Positions 53,673-60,964 of a stretch of DNA of 64,000 nucleotides are shown here, in pieces. Below the pieces are notes generated by a model that had not been told where the DNA came from, did no database searches, and saw only the letters and a program-made list of their open reading frames with translations. The stretch spans positions 372,001 through 436,000 of the forward strand of contig NZ_JAJEWM010000001.1 in assembly GCF_020687685.1 (NCBI RefSeq), in the 5' to 3' direction. Origin of the DNA: Tessaracoccus sp. OS52 (GTDB lineage: Bacteria > Actinomycetota > Actinomycetes > Propionibacteriales > Propionibacteriaceae). Numbering within the stretch: the stretch's first letter is position 1; each line of letters begins with the position of its first letter. The translations under genes and the position numbers were made by a program.

Positions 53673-55546
53673 TTCGCTGCTCCTTGGGGGAGGGACTCGA
53701 TCTCGGAGATGAGGTCGGTCTCGAGTTCGGAAAGGGAGATCGGAAGGCCCCGGACGCGCGAGTAGCTCGACACCTCACGCAGGTAACGGGCCTGCAGCAG
53801 CTGCGCCAGCTGTCCCAGGTTCATCTCGGGGACGATCACGCGCTCGTAGCGGTGCAGGATCTCTCCGAGGTTGGCGGGCATCGGGTTGAGGTGGCGCAGG
53901 TGGGCCGTGGCGACGTCGAGGCCGCCCAGGCGGACCCGTCGGGCCGCCGCAGTGATCGGGCCCCAGGTCGAGCCCCAGCCCAGCACGAGCACCCGTGCCC
54001 TGCCGGACGGGTCGACCACTTCGATGTCCGGGATGTCGGCCACTACCCGGTCCACCTTGGCCTGGCGCATCCGCACCATGTGCTGGTGATTGTCGGGGTC
54101 GTAGGAGATGGCGCCGGTGTCCGCGGCCTTCTCGATGCCGCCGATCCGGTGCTCCAGCCCGGGTGTCCCCGGCACCGCGTAGGCACGCGCGAGTGTCTCG
54201 GGGTCACGCAGGTAGGGCAGGAACGTCTCCTTGCCCAGCTTGTCGGTGCCGTTTGGTTCGGTGGCGTAGCCGGGGACGATCGGTTCGATGGCGTCCAGGT
54301 CCGGGATGCGCCACGGTTCGGCACCGTTGGCGAGGTAGCCGTCGCTCAGCATGATCACCGGTGTGCGGTACTTCACGGCGATCCGGCAGGCCTCGACGGC
54401 CGTGTCGAAACAGTCGGTGGCCGACTTCGCGGCGAGCACCACCAGCGGCGCCTCACCGTTGCGACCGTTGACCGCCTGGAGCAGGTCGGCCTGCTCGGTC
54501 TTGGTGGGCATGCCCGTCGAGGGACCCGCGCGCTGCACGTTGACCACCACCAGCGGGATCTCGGTCATGATGGCCAGCCCGATGGTCTCCGACTTCAGCG
54601 CCATACCGGGCCCCGACGTCGTGGTCACACCCAGGGCGCCGGCGAACGATGCCCCCAGGGCAGCGGCGACCCCGGCGATCTCGTCCTCGGCCTGGAAGGT
54701 CATCACCCCGAGTTCCTTGCGCTTCGACAGCTCGTGGAGGATGTCCGAGGCGGGGGTGATGGGGTAGGAGCCGAGGAACAGGTCCAGGCCGGCCTTGTGT
54801 GCTCCGACGAGCAGACCGTAGGCGGTGGCGATGTTGCCTGTGACCTGCCGGTAGCGGCCCTCCCTCATCGGGGCGGGGCCGACCTCGTAGCGGTACTCGA
54901 AGACCTCGGTGGTCTCGCCGAAGGCGTGCCCGGCCTTGAAGGCTGCGATGTTGGCGTCGCGGATCTCCGGCTTCTTTGCGAACTTGCCCTTGAGGAACTC
55001 GATGGTGCGGGTGGTGTCGCGGGAGTAGAGCCAGCTGAGCAGCCCGAGGGCGAACATGTTCTTGGTGCGCGAGGCGTCCTTGCGGGTGAGCCCGAAGTCC
55101 TTGACCGCCTCGCTGGCGAGGTGAGTCAGGTCGAGCGCATGCACCTTGTAGGAGCTCAGGGAGGCATCCTCCAGCGGATTGTGCGCCCAGCCGATCTTGG
55201 CGAGGTTGCGCTTGGTGAACTCTGCGCTGTCGACGATGATCACGCCGCCCTTGGGCAGATCAGGCAGGTTGGCCTTGAGGGCGGCCGGGTTCATCGCCAC
55301 GAGCACGTCGGGACGGTCACCCGGGGTGACGATGTCGAAGTCGGCGAAGTGCAACTGGAAGCTGGAAACGCCCGGAAGGGTGCCCTGCGGTGCGCGGATC
55401 TCCGCGGGGAAGTTCGGCAGGGTGGCGATGTCGTTGCCGAGGAAGGCGGACTCGGCGGTGAACCGGTCTCCTGTGAGTTGCATGCCGTCGCCGGAATCCC
55501 CGGCGAATCGGATGACAACGCGATCGAGCGGTTGGGGTTGAGGCAC
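53669..55546 (-). CDS. korA: 2-Oxoacid:ferredoxin oxidoreductase, fused gamma-alpha subunit
   Basis: The 625-residue protein joins an N-terminal gamma domain (RFAGDSGDGMQLTGDRF, FPAEIRAPQGT) to an alpha/pyrimidine-binding domain (SYPITPASDILHEL, TTSGPGMALKSETIGLA, PTKTEQADLLQAVNGRNGE). This is the usual domain order of actinobacterial KorA. The GTG start follows AGGGAAAG by 6 bases. It is first of korA-korB-membrane protein and divergent from the NuoB/C/I-like genes, 116 bases away, whose ferredoxin-like product could be an electron partner. Confidence 0.93.
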   Translation of the reverse strand: MPQPQPLDRVVIRFAGDSGDGMQLTGDRFTAESAFLGNDIATLPNFPAEIRAPQGTLPGVSSFQLHFADFDIVTPGDRPDVLVAMNPAALKANLPDLPKGGVIIVDSAEFTKRNLAKIGWAHNPLEDASLSSYKVHALDLTHLASEAVKDFGLTRKDASRTKNMFALGLLSWLYSRDTTRTIEFLKGKFAKKPEIRDANIAAFKAGHAFGETTEVFEYRYEVGPAPMREGRYRQVTGNIATAYGLLVGAHKAGLDLFLGSYPITPASDILHELSKRKELGVMTFQAEDEIAGVAAALGASFAGALGVTTTSGPGMALKSETIGLAIMTEIPLVVVNVQRAGPSTGMPTKTEQADLLQAVNGRNGEAPLVVLAAKSATDCFDTAVEACRIAVKYRTPVIMLSDGYLANGAEPWRIPDLDAIEPIVPGYATEPNGTDKLGKETFLPYLRDPETLARAYAVPGTPGLEHRIGGIEKAADTGAISYDPDNHQHMVRMRQAKVDRVVADIPDIEVVDPSGRARVLVLGWGSTWGPITAAARRVRLGGLDVATAHLRHLNPMPANLGEILHRYERVIVPEMNLGQLAQLLQARYLREVSSYSRVRGLPISLSELETDLISEIESLPQGAAK

Positions 55547-55574
55547 TGAGTCTTTCCCTCTTCCTGGAGTGTGT

Positions 55575-55597
55575 GCACCTGGTGCGCCTCAATTGTA
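55575..55597 (-). promoter_or_regulatory. korA promoter element and small palindrome
   Basis: TACAAT on the minus strand (55597-55592) is a near-consensus -10, about 46 bases before the korA GTG. The 11-bp palindrome GCACCTGGTGC at 55575-55585 covers the expected start-site region and could be an operator. Confidence 0.42.
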
Positions 55598-55650
55598 GGC
55601 CGACGCATCTGCGTGGAAACCGCGCTGCCGTCGGCATCCGCCAGGGGCCG

Positions 55651-55656
55651 TAGGAT
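55651..55656 (+). promoter_or_regulatory. Leaderless -10 element for the NuoB-like gene
   Basis: TAGGAT 6 bases before the ATG at 55663. Confidence 0.45.
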
Positions 55657-55662
55657 TTGCCC

Positions 55663-56049
55663 ATGCTCGCGGTGAAGGACTGGTTCGGGGACTCCTCGGT
55701 GTACGTGCTCGACGTGCCCCTGGCCTGCTGCGCCATCGAGTCCCAGTCCGCTGCCGGTCTGGTCCCCGAGGTGGAGGTGCCTCCGGGCGCCAAGCTGGTG
55801 GTGGCGCTGTCGGGTACGATCACGCACGCCGTCGCCCCCGCAGTCCGGGAGCTGATCTCGTCCCTGCCCAGCAAGCCGGTGGTGGTCTCCTTCGGGTCGT
55901 GCGCCTGCGTCGGCGGACCCTACTGGGACTCCTACTCGGTCGCCAAGGGTGCCACCGACGTCGGGATCGAGGTGGACCGGTTCATCGCCGGGTGCCCGCC
56001 CCCGCCCGAGGCACTCACCGCGGTGCTCGAGGAGGTGCGCATTGGCTGA
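55663..56049 (+). CDS. NuoB-like [4Fe-4S] protein, orphan second copy
   Basis: A 128-residue relative of complex I subunit B and hydrogenase small subunits. The cluster cysteines are kept as C22-C23 (PLACCAIES), C80 (GSC, with an extra C82) and C111 (AGCPPPPEAL). It is about 55 residues shorter than the NuoB encoded at 24.7 kb and diverged from it (GSCACVGGPYWDSYSV against [14 protein letters not shown]), so it is not a simple recent duplicate. It heads a group with NuoC-like and ferredoxin-like genes, divergent from korAB. No NuoD, NuoH, NuoL/M/N or NADH-module gene accompanies it. Electron carriage is likely; donor and acceptor are unknown. Confidence 0.8.
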   Translation: MLAVKDWFGDSSVYVLDVPLACCAIESQSAAGLVPEVEVPPGAKLVVALSGTITHAVAPAVRELISSLPSKPVVVSFGSCACVGGPYWDSYSVAKGATDVGIEVDRFIAGCPPPPEALTAVLEEVRIG

Positions 56050-56584
56050 CTCGGAGGTGCGAGTCGTGGACGCCGCGGACTGGTACCGCAGCGTCGAGGC
56101 CGCTTCGGCCCAAGGGCATGACTTCCTGAACAACCTGACCGCCGTGGATGAGGTGGGGCGCAGCAACCACATCCGCGTCGTGCTGTTCCTCGACGACGTC
56201 CGCGCCGTGCGCCGGCTCCGCCTGGAGACGCTGGTGGACCGCGACGACTGTGAGCTGGCCGGCATTTCATCCCTGTTCCCCGGGGCGGCGTGGCTCCAGC
56301 GGCAGGTGCGCGACTTCTTCGGGGTGCACTTCACCGGCGACGACCTGCGTCCCCTCCTGAACCACGGCGGCGGAGCCCCCCTGCGCAAGGATTTCCTGCT
56401 GGAACCGCGAGTGCAGGGGAGGTGGCCGGGTGCCCTCGAGCCGGGGGAGTCGGACGCCAGCCCGAGTCGTCGCCGCCTCGTCCCACCGGGCGTTCCGGAG
56501 GAGGGCCTGCTCGACAACCCCGACGCGACGGCGGCCGACATCGCCGTCTCGGCTGCCGGTACCCGCGTGAGGAGGGGGCGATGA
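56042..56584 (+). CDS. NuoC-like subunit, orphan second copy
   Basis: A 180-residue protein with the 30-kDa-subunit signature AWLQRQVRDFFGVHFTGDDLRP followed by PLRKDFLLEPR (cited by content), and an N-terminal NuoC-type domain (NLTAVDEVGRSNHIRVVLFL). A hydrophilic C-terminal tail follows. The TTG at 56042 is preferred because GAGGAGG lies 6-7 bases upstream, giving an 8-base overlap with the NuoB-like gene (TTGGCTGA); GTG 56057 is an alternative. In complex I this subunit braces NuoB and NuoD. Here it would brace the NuoB-like protein without a visible NuoD. Confidence 0.75.
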   Translation: MADSEVRVVDAADWYRSVEAASAQGHDFLNNLTAVDEVGRSNHIRVVLFLDDVRAVRRLRLETLVDRDDCELAGISSLFPGAAWLQRQVRDFFGVHFTGDDLRPLLNHGGGAPLRKDFLLEPRVQGRWPGALEPGESDASPSRRRLVPPGVPEEGLLDNPDATAADIAVSAAGTRVRRGR

Positions 56585-56886
56585 GCGTCGTGCATGGGTC
56601 GATCGCCCTGATCGAGGATCGCTGCACCTCCTGCATGATCTGTGCCCGGGAGTGCCCTACCTGGTGCATCGAGCTGACCTCCCACACGGAGAAGTCCTCC
56701 CCGGCGCCGGGAGCCCGCGAGCGCACCCACAACGTGCTGGACACCTTCACCATCGACTGGGCCCTGTGCATGTACTGCGGTGTGTGCATCGAGCAGTGCC
56801 CGACCGACGCCCTGGTCTGGGACGGGGCCCACGTGCCTGCCACATCCCGGCTCTCCGACCTGCTGCACGGCCTCGCCGGTGGCTAG
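56581..56886 (+). CDS. NuoI-like 2x[4Fe-4S] ferredoxin
   Basis: A 101-residue protein with two complete cluster motifs: C15, C18, C21, C25 (CTSCMICARECP) and C63, C66, C69, C73 (CMYCGVCIEQCP). The 37-residue gap between them is NuoI-like and longer than in simple bacterial ferredoxins. It lacks the N-terminal membrane-lying segment of true NuoI. The ATG overlaps the NuoC-like stop (ATGA), and its own stop lies within the start of the mannosyltransferase gene (GTGGCTAG). It is a plausible electron input for KorAB-derived reductant. Confidence 0.82.
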   Translation: MSVVHGSIALIEDRCTSCMICARECPTWCIELTSHTEKSSPAPGARERTHNVLDTFTIDWALCMYCGVCIEQCPTDALVWDGAHVPATSRLSDLLHGLAGG

Positions 56887-58378
56887 ACCGAACGCGACGC
56901 TTGCATTCTCCGACCTCCGGCAAGCAGTCGCCACGCGTGCGGTCAGGTTCGGTTTCCTCGGTTCGCTGCTGATCCTGCTCGGGTCGCTCAGCCCCGCGTA
57001 CCTTCCCCAGGTCTCACCCGTCTGGGAGGTCCTCTACCAACTCCGGCTGGACGGGCCGATCTCCAAGATGGTCGGCACCATCCTCACGATGGTCGGACTG
57101 GCCCTGCTGCTGGAGTCCTGGCTCCGGCTCCGGCCGGCTCGCCGTCGCCTGCGCGGCCTGCCCCAGCTGCGCCACTGGGCAGTGCTCCTGGTGATCGGCT
57201 TCCCGCTGTTGTTCGGACCCCCGATCTTCTCCCACGACGCCTACTCCTACGCGGCCCAGGGATGGATGCTCCACAACGGGGTCAACCCGTACAGCGTCGG
57301 CCCGGGGGTGCTGCCGGGATCCTTTGCCGACCAGGTGGCCTGGGTGTGGCGTGACACCCCGGCGCCGTACGGCCCATTGGCGCTGCGCATGAGCCACTGG
57401 CTGGTGGTGGTGGCGGGGTTCGACCCCGTCATCTCCGCCCAGTTGATGCGCATCCCGGCGCTGATCGGTGTCGCGCTGATCGGGCTGCTGGTTCCGAGGA
57501 TCGCCGGGCGGGTGGGCGTTGATCCTGCTGCGGCCAGTTGGTTCGCCGTGCTCAACCCCATCCTTGTGATCGACTTCATCGGGGGCATGCACAACGACGC
57601 GCTGATGACCGGTCTGATGCTGCTCGGGATCTGGGTCGCGCTGCAGTACCGCAACTGGTGGGCGGGGGCGATCATCGTCGGCGTCGCAGCCGCCATCAAA
57701 CAGCCGGCGTTCCTGGCCGCCGTCGCGCTTCCGTTCCTGGTGACGCCCTGGACGTCGTGGCGCTACCCGGCGGTGATCCGGGCCCTCGCCCGGGCACTGC
57801 TGTCGCTGGGGATCGCCGTCGCAGTGTTCGCCGTGCTGAGCACTGTGACCCGGCTCGGGTTCGGGTGGGTCAACGCGGTGAACGTGCCGGGGATGGTGGA
57901 CACGGTCTCGCCGTTCAGCGTGCTCGGGCACCTCGTCCAGATCCCGCTCAACTTCTTCGGGCTCGACCCTGGCGGCCGCACCGCCGTCACAATCGCCCGG
58001 GGTATTGGCCTGGGCGTCGCCGCGGCGGGAATCGTGTGGCTGGCCGTCCGGCACCTGGGACAGCGTCCGCTGCACTTCGTGTCCTGGTCGTTGCTGCTGT
58101 TCGCCATCTGCGCGCCCGCGATCCACTCCTGGTACGTCGTGTGGGGTGCCGTCCTGTTCCCGATGACGAAGCCCTCAAACCGCTGGCTGCGCGTGGCCAT
58201 CGTCGCCACCGCCGTGCTCCTCGGTTACGCGGCCATGAACTTCGCGCTGCGCAACGGGCCCTGGCTGCTGGGGCTGCTGCTGGTCTGGACCATCTACGAG
58301 TCCCTGAAGACCCACGAGCTGAACCAGGACTGGGACGCCCCCGTGGAGGGACCTCAGCCCAGCCGGGCGACGTCGTAG
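56879..58378 (+). CDS. MptB-like alpha-1,6-mannosyltransferase (GT-C, polyprenol-phosphomannose dependent)
   Basis: Polytopic glycosyltransferase of 499 residues with about thirteen helices. The first extracytoplasmic loop has the GT-C acidic motif in FSHDAYSYAAQGWMLHNGVNPY (cited by ends), then RDTPAPYGPLAL and IGGMHNDALMTGLMLLG. These match actinobacterial MptB-type enzymes that extend mannan cores of lipoglycans such as LM/LAM. The GTG start gives an 8-base overlap with the ferredoxin gene, so the two are probably on one transcript although functionally unrelated. The 3' end overlaps the convergent exonuclease gene by 25 bases. Confidence 0.82.
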   Translation: MARPNATLAFSDLRQAVATRAVRFGFLGSLLILLGSLSPAYLPQVSPVWEVLYQLRLDGPISKMVGTILTMVGLALLLESWLRLRPARRRLRGLPQLRHWAVLLVIGFPLLFGPPIFSHDAYSYAAQGWMLHNGVNPYSVGPGVLPGSFADQVAWVWRDTPAPYGPLALRMSHWLVVVAGFDPVISAQLMRIPALIGVALIGLLVPRIAGRVGVDPAAASWFAVLNPILVIDFIGGMHNDALMTGLMLLGIWVALQYRNWWAGAIIVGVAAAIKQPAFLAAVALPFLVTPWTSWRYPAVIRALARALLSLGIAVAVFAVLSTVTRLGFGWVNAVNVPGMVDTVSPFSVLGHLVQIPLNFFGLDPGGRTAVTIARGIGLGVAAAGIVWLAVRHLGQRPLHFVSWSLLLFAICAPAIHSWYVVWGAVLFPMTKPSNRWLRVAIVATAVLLGYAAMNFALRNGPWLLGLLLVWTIYESLKTHELNQDWDAPVEGPQPSRATS

Positions 58379-59247
58379 TCGACGAGCACGGGACAGTGGT
58401 CGCTCATCCGTGCCTCGTAGCTGGCCTCGCGGGCGGTGTGCTGACCGATCGCCGAGCGCGCCAGCCGGGGGGAGGCGAGGTGGTAGTCGATGCGCCAGCC
58501 GACGTCGCCCGAGAACGACTGCCCGCGCCACGACCACCAGGAGTAGGGGCCTTCGGCGTCGGGCTCCAGGTGCCGCACGACGTCCACCAGCCGCCTGGAG
58601 CCCACCACGCCGCTGAACCAGTCCCGTTCCTCGGGCAGGAAGCCCTCGGAGTTCTGGTTGGTGCGCCAGTTGCGCAGGTCCTGGCGCGTGTGGGCGATGT
58701 TGAAGTCCCCCACGACGACGAACTCGCGGCCGCCCGCGGCGGCTTCACGGCGCGACGCGGTGAGCAGCCGCGCGAAGCCGCGCAGGAACCGCAGCTTGCG
58801 TTCGTACTTGTCCCGTGAGCCCGGTTCCTTGGGCCAGGAAGCCCCCTTGGGGACGTACACCGACGCCACGCGGACGGGCGCGTCGGCGAGATCCACCTCG
58901 ACGTAGCGGCCCTCGTCGGCGAACGGCGCGAGATCCCGGTTGCTGATCCGCTCCGCCCCGGCCTGGGCCAGCGCCCCACCGGGGGTGGCCTGCCAGACGG
59001 TTCCCGAGAGGGTGCGCACCCGCGACGGGGCCACGCGGGTGAGGACCGCGACGCCGTTGCGCCCGGCGAGCAGGCCCGGCTCCAGTGCGACGTGGTAGGG
59101 CCCGAAGGCCCCCTCGGGCAGATCCTCGACGCGGCACCGGACCTCCTGAAGGCCGATGACGTCGGTGTCGGTCCCGTCCCAGAAATCGGCCGCACCCCGT
59201 CGGAGTGCGGCCCTGATCCCGTTGACGTTGTGGGTGCCCAGTCTCAA
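58354..59247 (-). CDS. xthA: Exodeoxyribonuclease III family AP endonuclease
   Basis: DNA repair nuclease of the EEP fold, 297 residues. It shows THNVNGIRAAL at the N-terminus, the metal-binding Glu35 in LQEVRC, VSVY-like ASVYVPKGA, VVGDFNIAHTRQDL, GWRIDYHLAS and the catalytic SDHCPVLVDY. It would cut DNA at abasic sites. The start is a TTG (59247), nine bases after the yajQ stop, with a weak GAGG upstream; it fits the N-terminus of the family exactly. It may be co-transcribed with yajQ. Confidence 0.93.
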   Translation of the reverse strand: MRLGTHNVNGIRAALRRGAADFWDGTDTDVIGLQEVRCRVEDLPEGAFGPYHVALEPGLLAGRNGVAVLTRVAPSRVRTLSGTVWQATPGGALAQAGAERISNRDLAPFADEGRYVEVDLADAPVRVASVYVPKGASWPKEPGSRDKYERKLRFLRGFARLLTASRREAAAGGREFVVVGDFNIAHTRQDLRNWRTNQNSEGFLPEERDWFSGVVGSRRLVDVVRHLEPDAEGPYSWWSWRGQSFSGDVGWRIDYHLASPRLARSAIGQHTAREASYEARMSDHCPVLVDYDVARLG

Positions 59248-59256
59248 AGTCGCGCC

Positions 59257-59748
59257 TCAGCGGTAGTTGGTGAACTGGACGGCGAACTCGTAGTCGGCGT
59301 CCTTGATCAGCTTCTGCACCGTCTGAAGGTCGTCGCGGGACTTGCTGGAGACCCGCAACTCCTCTCCCTGCACCTGGGTCTTGACGCCCTTGGGTCCCTC
59401 GTCGCGGATCAGCTTGGCGATCTTCTTGGCGTCCTCGGTCTTGATCCCCTCCTTGGTCACCGCGGTGATCTTCCACAGCTTGCCGGACTGGCGGGGCTCG
59501 CCGGCGTCCAGCGCCTTGAGGCTCACGCCGCGCCGCACGAGCTTGGTCTGGAAGACGTCGAGGATCGCGTTGACCCTGTCCTCGGAGACGGCCGCCATCT
59601 CGATGGCCTCGCCGGACCACTCGATGGAGGCGTCGGTGTTCTTGAAGTCGAAGCGCTGGCGGACTTCCTTGGCGGCCTGGTTCAGGGCGTTGTCGACCTC
59701 CTGGCGGTCGACCTTGCTCACGACGTCGAACGAGCTCTCGGATGCCAT
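59257..59748 (-). CDS. YajQ family nucleotide-binding protein
   Basis: A 163-residue YajQ/UPF0234 protein with two ferredoxin-like domains. Conserved stretches are [20 protein letters not shown] at the N-terminus, [21 protein letters not shown]-region equivalents ([19 protein letters not shown]), [17 protein letters not shown] and the C-terminal VQFTNYR. In Xanthomonas the homologue binds cyclic di-GMP, but whether this one does is unknown. An AAGGAGG site precedes the ATG. Confidence 0.93.
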   Translation of the reverse strand: MASESSFDVVSKVDRQEVDNALNQAAKEVRQRFDFKNTDASIEWSGEAIEMAAVSEDRVNAILDVFQTKLVRRGVSLKALDAGEPRQSGKLWKITAVTKEGIKTEDAKKIAKLIRDEGPKGVKTQVQGEELRVSSKSRDDLQTVQKLIKDADYEFAVQFTNYR

Positions 59749-59793
59749 GGTTCCTCCTTGGGGCCGTGGATGATGGCGCCCATTGTGCCAGTT

Positions 59794-59823
59794 TTGCTGC
59801 GGGGGCCACTTCTTCGGTAAGCT
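59794..59823 (+). promoter_or_regulatory. Promoter of tRNA-Tyr
   Basis: TTGCTG (59794-59799) and TAAGCT (59818-59823), spacing 18 bases. Transcription would start about 18 bases before the mature tRNA. Confidence 0.5.
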
Positions 59824-59847
59824 CTTGCGTCGCTGGGCAACCAGCGC

Positions 59848-59933
59848 GGCAGGTTGCCCGAGTGGCCAATGGGAGCGGACTGTAAATCCGTCGGTGTACG
59901 CCTACGCAGGTTCGAATCCTGCACCTGCCACCA
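59848..59933 (+). tRNA. tRNA-Tyr (anticodon GTA)
   Basis: A class II tRNA with a long variable arm. Acceptor GGCAGGT pairs with ACCTGCC. Anticodon GTA is at 59882-59884 in a CTGTAAA loop. The T arm has GTTCGAATC. The discriminator is A, followed by an encoded CCA. Confidence 0.95.
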
Positions 59934-60026
59934 GGCCTCGAATCGGATGGGTTCGGGGCCTGTTCACTGCTCGGAGCGGCCTTCGACGGCCACCGATCCG
60001 AGCGTGGATCCCCTCCCGGGACTGAT

Positions 60027-60056
60027 TTGGGAGGGTGTGGGAACTTGTTGTATGTT
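60027..60056 (+). promoter_or_regulatory. Promoter of the tRNA-Thr/tRNA-Met/rpmG group
   Basis: TTGGGA (60027-60032) and TATGTT (60051-60056), spacing 18 bases, just before tRNA-Thr. Confidence 0.5.
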
Positions 60057-60069
60057 TGGTCGTCGGCTG

Positions 60070-60142
60070 GCCCCTATAGCTCAGTAGGCAGAGCGTCTCC
60101 ATGGTAAGGAGAAGGTCTGCGGTTCGATTCCGCATGGGGGCT
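60070..60142 (+). tRNA. tRNA-Thr (anticodon GGT)
   Basis: A 73-base cloverleaf. Acceptor GCCCCTA pairs with TGGGGGC (one G-T pair). Anticodon GGT is at 60103-60105 between TCTCC and GGAGA. T loop TTCGATT. The discriminator is T and CCA is not encoded. Confidence 0.95.
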
Positions 60143-60177
60143 CTGTTCCTTCCCGGGCACCCTCGGGGTCGAACATC

Positions 60178-60250
60178 GACGGGGTAGCTCAGTCGGTAGA
60201 GCAAGCGGCTCATAATCGCTGTGTCGCGGGTTCAAGTCCCGCCCTCGTCA
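60178..60250 (+). tRNA. tRNA-Met (anticodon CAT), elongator type
   Basis: A 73-base cloverleaf. Acceptor GACGGGG pairs with CCTCGTC, and anticodon CAT is at 60211-60213. The first acceptor pair G-C is intact and the anticodon stem lacks the three G-C pairs of initiators, so it reads as elongator Met. An Ile-lysidine tRNA is a less likely alternative. Confidence 0.9.
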
Positions 60251-60292
60251 CCGTCACAGCCATAGCGTCGAACCGCCGAAACGAGGAACATC

Positions 60293-60463
60293 ATGGCCAA
60301 GAAGGGATCGGACATCCGTCCGAAGATCACGCTTGCCTGCACTGAGTGCAAGGAGCGCAACTACATCACCAAGAAGAACCGGCGAAATGACCCGGACCGA
60401 CTGGAGCTGAAGAAGTTCTGCCCCCGCTGCCGCACCCACCGTGCGCACCGCGAGACCCGCTGA
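60293..60463 (+). CDS. rpmG: 50S ribosomal protein L33
   Basis: A 56-residue basic ribosomal protein. It starts [19 protein letters not shown] and has two CxxC pairs, in CTEC and CPRC, so it is the zinc-binding form. The typical [20 protein letters not shown] core is present (20 residues). An ACGAGGA site precedes the ATG. It lies 42 bases after tRNA-Met, in the order usual for actinobacteria upstream of the MaoC dehydratase genes. Confidence 0.96.
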   Translation: MAKKGSDIRPKITLACTECKERNYITKKNRRNDPDRLELKKFCPRCRTHRAHRETR

Positions 60464-60480
60464 CCTTCCAAGCACGAAAG

Positions 60481-60512
60481 CGACGGCCGTCCCCGAGCGG
60501 GGGCGGCCGTCG
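60481..60512 (+). terminator. Strong hairpin after rpmG
   Basis: CGACGGCCGTCCCC (60481-60494) pairs over 14 positions (one G-T) with 60499-60512 around a GAGC loop. There is no T-run. It probably ends or attenuates the tRNA/rpmG transcript. Confidence 0.6.
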
Positions 60513-60526
60513 TCGCGTCCACTGGG

Positions 60527-60532
60527 TAGCCT
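60527..60532 (+). promoter_or_regulatory. Leaderless -10 element for the first MaoC gene
   Basis: TAGCCT 6 bases before the ATG at 60539. Confidence 0.45.
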
Positions 60533-60538
60533 GAAGCC

Positions 60539-60964
60539 ATGCCGATCACACCCGAGAACGCCGGCCGCACCTATCCGCCGGCTCCCCCCTACCGGGTCAG
60601 CCGCGCCAAGATCGCCGAGTTCGCGATCGCGGTGGGCGACAACAACCCCGCCTACTTCAGCGACCGCCCCATCGCCCCTCCCACGTTCGCCGCGGTCATC
60701 GCCGCCCAGGCCTGGGGTGCACTGTTCGATGACGCGGAGTTCGGCCTGGCGCTGCACCGCACGATGCACGGGGACCAGTCCTTCGAGATCCACCGGCCAC
60801 TGCGGGAGGGCGACGACGTCGTCGCGAGGTTGACCATCGAGCGGGTCCGCAACCGCGGGAACCTGGACATGGTGAGCATCGCCGTGGACCTGTCCGTCGA
60901 CGGGCAGACGGCCGTGACCGCCCGCTCCACGCTGATGCACACGCAGGAGGCTCGTCATGACTGA
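60539..60964 (+). CDS. MaoC-like (FAS1-type) dehydratase N-terminal subunit, HadA-like
   Basis: Hot-dog-fold protein of 141 residues. It begins ITPENAGRTYPPAPPYRVSR and contains VGDNNPAYFSD and IAPPTFAAVIAAQAW, the FAS1-like dehydratase signature of the HadA/Rv0635 type, which lacks the hydratase catalytic pair and works with a MaoC partner. In mycobacteria the homologues act in FAS-II mycolate elongation. Mycolates are not expected in this lineage, so the substrate here is unknown. The overlap with the next gene is 8 bases (ATGACTGA). Confidence 0.85.
   Translation: MPITPENAGRTYPPAPPYRVSRAKIAEFAIAVGDNNPAYFSDRPIAPPTFAAVIAAQAWGALFDDAEFGLALHRTMHGDQSFEIHRPLREGDDVVARLTIERVRNRGNLDMVSIAVDLSVDGQTAVTARSTLMHTQEARHD

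Noticed and set aside
55663-56886. A decayed duplicate of the main nuo operon or an assembly artefact
   Set aside because: The three frames are intact, keep the metal ligands, have their own promoter and coupled starts, and differ strongly in sequence from nuoB, nuoC and nuoI.
60178-60250. Initiator tRNA-fMet
   Set aside because: The first acceptor pair is a normal G-C pair and the anticodon stem is not GGG/CCC, so initiator features are missing.
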